Below are positions 61,153 through 64,000 of a DNA stretch of 64,000 bases, in pieces. This stretch comes from Bacteroidales bacterium (GTDB lineage Bacteria; Bacteroidota; Bacteroidia; Bacteroidales; UBA932). The position numbers and the translations under genes were made by a program. Under the pieces are notes generated by a model. It saw only the letters and a list, made by a program, of their open reading frames with translations, did not search any database and was not told where the DNA came from. Each line of letters starts with the position of its first letter. Within the stretch, counting starts at the first letter, position 1. Where the stretch lies: positions 7,921-71,920 of the forward strand of contig JAFZDJ010000011.1 of NCBI GenBank assembly GCA_017561265.1, read 5' to 3'.

Positions 61153-62037
61153 ATGGAAAATTCATACAAATTCAACGTAGCAGGCCATCTTTTCAAGGCC
61201 GTTTTCCCTGATGGGGTAGCTGCAGAGGAATATCTGCAGCCATATCTGCCGTTCATCTGTGAAGAAGGTGATGATCTTCTTTTCACTTTAACCGTGGAAT
61301 ATACCGATGATCTGAAGTCTTTGCAGCCTGGTGAGTTCAAGGAATGTCTCAATGCAGAGGCTCCGTATTTCTGGATGTTCGACAAGGAGGGACGTTTCAA
61401 TTTTGCCTTTTCTTATTCGAAGACACGTCCGGACTGTCTCGTTTTTCCGACAGAGGACTACAGCAGCTGTGTAGTCTATGTCCCGGCATCGCGTGCCGAC
61501 AGGCTCACCGAGTTTGCCTTGAGCAACGCCATGATGCTGATGTATACCTTCAGGACCAGCCCGTATGACACCCTTATGACTCATTCGTCTGTGATCATGC
61601 ATAATGGAGGTGGATATATGTTCCTTGGAAGAAGCGGTACGGGAAAGAGTACTCACAGCCGTCTGTGGCTCAATAACATAGATGATACGGTCCTTCTCAA
61701 TGATGACAATCCTGTCATCAGGGTGGTTGATGGCGTTCCTTATGTATACGGAACTCCTTGGAGCGGAAAGACACCTTGCTATAAGAACGAGGTTGTGCCA
61801 TTGAAGGCTGTGGTGCGGCTTTCACAGGCTCCATACAATAAGATAGTCCGTCATTCGCCTCTTCAGGCTTATGCCTCCCTGATGCCTTCATGCTCATGCA
61901 TGAGATGGGACAGGACTTCGACATCCGCTCTTCATTCCACAGTGGAGGATGTGATTTCGAAGGTCAGGTGCTGGCATCTCGAATGTCTTCCTGATGCGGA
62001 TGCAGCGAGAATCTGTCATGAGGCTGTGACAAGATAA
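61153..62037 (+). CDS. HprK-like serine kinase/PEP carboxykinase-fold protein
   Basis: A 294-residue protein; the start at 61153 (MENSYKFNVAGHLFKAVFPD) follows the -7 element and drops a non-conserved in-frame extension. The N-terminal 150 residues are beta-rich. The C-terminal half is the HprK-like P-loop domain: HSSVIMHNGGGYMFLGRSGT with GKSTHSRLW (Walker A), LLNDDNPVIRVVDGVPYVYG, TPWSGKTPCYKN and LKAVVRLSQAPYNKIVR. Such proteins tailor peptides by phosphorylation in some lasso-peptide loci, while in Bacteroidales their target is unknown. Followed by the ABC gene after 12 bases. Confidence 0.85.
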   Translation: MENSYKFNVAGHLFKAVFPDGVAAEEYLQPYLPFICEEGDDLLFTLTVEYTDDLKSLQPGEFKECLNAEAPYFWMFDKEGRFNFAFSYSKTRPDCLVFPTEDYSSCVVYVPASRADRLTEFALSNAMMLMYTFRTSPYDTLMTHSSVIMHNGGGYMFLGRSGTGKSTHSRLWLNNIDDTVLLNDDNPVIRVVDGVPYVYGTPWSGKTPCYKNEVVPLKAVVRLSQAPYNKIVRHSPLQAYASLMPSCSCMRWDRTSTSALHSTVEDVISKVRCWHLECLPDADAARICHEAVTR

Positions 62038-62049
62038 CAGCTTATAGTC

Positions 62050-63684
62050 ATGAAGTATATAAGGTGGTTCATGAAGGCCGTGCGTCCTTACTGGATGCAG
62101 CTGACGGTCATGATGCTTTGCCACATCCTGATCGCTGGATGTGCCATAGGCTTTGTGTATGTCAGCAAGAAGCTGGTGGATGTGGCTGTAGAGCTCTTTT
62201 CCGGCACAGGAGAGGTGTCCGGTCTTCGCACTTGGGCCGCCTGCATGATCGGAATCGTATTTTCGCGCATTCTTTTGAATGCCCTGCGCAGTTATCTTCA
62301 GACCACCACCGAGATCAAGCTCAAGAACGGTCTTAGAAAACGTATATTCGATATCCTGCTTCATCTGCAGAGCGACGGTGGAGCAAGGCATCATTCCGGT
62401 GATGTGCTCAACCGCATGCAGGAAGATGTCAGGGTCGTGTCGTCCGTCTTTGCCGGATCTCTTCCGAATCTTGCAGGTACGGCATTGCAGTTTGTAGCTG
62501 CATTCTTCTTTCTTATTTCCCTTGATGCACGTCTGGCGCTTCTCATTGTAATCATAGTTCCGGCGGGACTCCTGATCGGAAAATTCATAACAGGAAGGAT
62601 CCGCAAGCTTACTCTTGACATCAGGAAAAGCGATTCACAGGTTCAGTCACACCTTCAGGAAAGCCTTCAGCACATCACGCTCCTGCAGTCATTGGAACAT
62701 ACTGATTCGAGCGCTTCCGCCTTGGACGGACTTCAGACAGAGCTTTATGGCAATGAACTAAGGAGAACGAAGTTCAGCATCATATCCCGCATCTGTATGT
62801 CTCTTGCTCTTCAGGCCGGTCATGTACTTGCTTTCCTATGGGGAGTCATCGGTATCAGTCATGGCACGGTGACTTATGGTATGATGACTGCCTTCCTTCA
62901 GCTGGTAGGACAGATCCAGCGTCCTCTTGTGGAAATGAGTTCGCAGATTCCGTCCATAATACATGCTACTGCATCCATAGACCGCCTTATGGAGCTTGAA
63001 TCCCTTCCTAGAGAAGCTGAGGTTGAGCCTCGTTTCATGGACGGACTTGCCGGAATACGTATAGAGGATGTTTCTTTTGCTTATCCGGATTCATCCCGTG
63101 AAGTCCTTCACGATTTCAGTTTTGACTTCAGGCCAGGCAGCAGGACAGCGATAGTCGGTCCGACAGGAGTCGGTAAGAGCACTTTGATAAGGATCATGCT
63201 TTCTCTTCTCAGACCACAGAAAGGTAATGTCACCGTTTACTCTTCGTCTGACAAGGCGCAGGCTTCTCCTGCGACCAGATGCAACCTTGTTTATGTGCCT
63301 CAAGGTAACAGCCTCTTTAGCGGTACTGTACGTGACAACCTTCTCATGGGAAATCCCGAGGCATCTGAAGATCAGTTATGTGATGTCCTGCGTATTGCAG
63401 CAGCCGATTTTGTCTTTGATCTTCCTTCCGGTCTTGATACCCAGTGCTTCGAGTCCGGTGCAGGACTTTCCGAAGGTCAGGCTCAGCGTATAGCCATCGC
63501 CCGCGCTCTTCTGCGCCCAGGCAGCATACTCCTGCTGGATGAGTTCAGTTCAGCCCTGGATGCCGAAACAGAGACAAGTCTGATGGAGCGTCTCACCTCG
63601 CGCCTTCCTGATCATACCATGATCTTCATCACCCACCGCGAAAAAATCATCGACTACTGTACTGACGTTCTACGTCTTTCGTAG
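62050..63684 (+). CDS. ABC exporter, fused membrane and ATPase domains
   Basis: A 544-residue half-transporter of the MsbA/LmrA type: an N-terminal six-helix membrane domain (residues about 1-310) and a nucleotide-binding domain with Walker A AIVGPTGVGKSTLIRIML, Q-loop VYVPQGNSLFSGTVRDN, signature AGLSEGQAQRIAIARALLRP, Walker B SILLLDEFSSALDAETE and H-loop MIFITHREK. There is no C39 peptidase domain, so any leader would have to be removed by another enzyme, perhaps the S24/S26 peptidase nearby. It follows the HprK-like gene with a 12-base gap and ends before a strong terminator. Confidence 0.93.
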   Translation: MKYIRWFMKAVRPYWMQLTVMMLCHILIAGCAIGFVYVSKKLVDVAVELFSGTGEVSGLRTWAACMIGIVFSRILLNALRSYLQTTTEIKLKNGLRKRIFDILLHLQSDGGARHHSGDVLNRMQEDVRVVSSVFAGSLPNLAGTALQFVAAFFFLISLDARLALLIVIIVPAGLLIGKFITGRIRKLTLDIRKSDSQVQSHLQESLQHITLLQSLEHTDSSASALDGLQTELYGNELRRTKFSIISRICMSLALQAGHVLAFLWGVIGISHGTVTYGMMTAFLQLVGQIQRPLVEMSSQIPSIIHATASIDRLMELESLPREAEVEPRFMDGLAGIRIEDVSFAYPDSSREVLHDFSFDFRPGSRTAIVGPTGVGKSTLIRIMLSLLRPQKGNVTVYSSSDKAQASPATRCNLVYVPQGNSLFSGTVRDNLLMGNPEASEDQLCDVLRIAAADFVFDLPSGLDTQCFESGAGLSEGQAQRIAIARALLRPGSILLLDEFSSALDAETETSLMERLTSRLPDHTMIFITHREKIIDYCTDVLRLS

Positions 63685-63732
63685 TGTGCTGTGTACCTCT
63701 TTGAGGGTGCGCAGAGTGTACCGGATAAACAG

Positions 63733-63762
63733 AAAGGCAGTCACCTGAGTGACTGCCTTTTA
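63733..63762. terminator. Bidirectional Rho-independent terminator between ABC exporter and pckA
   Basis: AAAGGCAGTCAC, loop CTGA, GTGACTGCCTTT: a perfect 12-bp stem (63733-63744 with 63749-63760) with T's on the plus side and A's, hence T's, on the minus side. It lies between two convergent genes and would stop both. Confidence 0.9.
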
Positions 63763-63783
63763 TTGTTTTAATCGTTTGTTCGA

Positions 63784-64000
63784 TTAGAGAGCTGGACCAG
63801 CTGCTACGAGAGACTTACCGAGGTCGTTTCCTGTGAACTTAGCGAAGTTCTTGATGAAGCGGCCTGCGAGATCCTTAGCCTTCTCCTCCCACTGGCATGC
63901 GCACTCGTAAGTGTCACGTGGGTCGAGGATAGCTGGGTCAACACCAGGGAGTTCTGTAGGAACTGTGAAGTTGAAGTAAGGGATAGTCTTGGTAGGAGCC
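63784..64000 (-). CDS. pckA: Phosphoenolpyruvate carboxykinase (ATP), C-terminal part
   Basis: Only the last 72 or so codons are in the window; the gene continues past the right edge. The residues [35 protein letters not shown] and SLVAAGPAL are typical of the C-terminus of ATP-dependent PEP carboxykinase, which makes phosphoenolpyruvate from oxaloacetate. The gene ends 22 bases from the terminator hairpin. The third positions are biased as in highly expressed genes. Confidence 0.9.
   Translation of the reverse strand, partial: APTKTIPYFNFTVPTELPGVDPAILDPRDTYECACQWEEKAKDLAGRFIKNFAKFTGNDLGKSLVAAGPAL

Noticed and set aside
1..64000. CRISPR array, tRNA/rRNA genes, integrase or transposase
   Set aside because: No regularly spaced repeats, no tRNA-like cloverleaf with flanking signals and no recombinase or transposase motifs were found; reading by eye could miss a single divergent tRNA.

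Overview
The window looks like chromosomal DNA of a Bacteroidales (Bacteroidota) bacterium; the genus cannot be fixed from the sequence. Reasons: a SusC/SusD pair with BACON-domain lipoproteins, GSCFA and PqqD/HprK-like families typical of the phylum, and many start-proximal TAnnTTTG elements, the -7 box of the Bacteroidetes sigma factor, several with a TTTG about 19-20 bases upstream. Genes are tightly packed, often with 4-base ATGA overlaps. No rRNA, tRNA, CRISPR, prophage or transposase gene was found, and no stretch over about 200 bases lacks a gene.

Region 1 (1-18819) is a Wzx/Wzy-type surface polysaccharide locus read rightward. It holds a truncated Wzz, rfbACB (no rfbD), a flippase, an unusual trio of two ATP-grasp ligases around a saccharopine-dehydrogenase-like enzyme, a polymerase, two glycosyltransferases, a WecA-type initiating transferase with its own promoter, and a uronic-acid set (UDP-sugar dehydrogenase, galacturonokinase-like GHMP kinase, nucleotidyltransferase, UDP-glucuronate 4-epimerase). 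A PLP aminotransferase and an NTP_transf_5 protein follow. The trio plus uronic acid supply suggests a polysaccharide decorated with an amino acid or opine.

Region 2 (18843-24689) is a compact run: a kinase-less membrane sensor, TrkH, a RecD-like helicase and a DPP IV-type peptidase. It ends at a 144-bp element with perfect 30-bp inverted termini and three internal hairpins. Region 3 (24889-35841) is mostly housekeeping and regulation: ffh, lysA, a membrane AraC regulator, a lipoprotein pair, an ABC transporter operon with a YtrA-type GntR regulator and a matching operator, a GSCFA protein, an outer membrane barrel protein and a 5'-nucleotidase.

Region 4 (35850-59149) is a polysaccharide utilization locus: ROK regulator, MFS sugar porter, DUF4434 protein, two GHL10-type glycosidases, SusC/SusD, two propeller-like surface lipoproteins, a phosphodiester glycosidase (NAGPA family), an AGE epimerase, a DUF5009 acyltransferase-like membrane protein, a metallophosphoesterase, an SGNH esterase and an FAD oxidoreductase. 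The enzymes suggest an amino-sugar glycan with phosphodiester links. The susC signal-peptide region carries a G8 run that could be phase variable.

Region 5 (59153-63684) groups a PqqD protein, a mannose-1-phosphate guanylyltransferase, a small charged protein, an S24/S26 peptidase, an HprK-like kinase and an ABC exporter. With the NTP_transf_5 protein of region 1 this resembles a peptide-modification and export cassette without a recognizable precursor. The window ends in the 3' part of pckA, behind a strong terminator.
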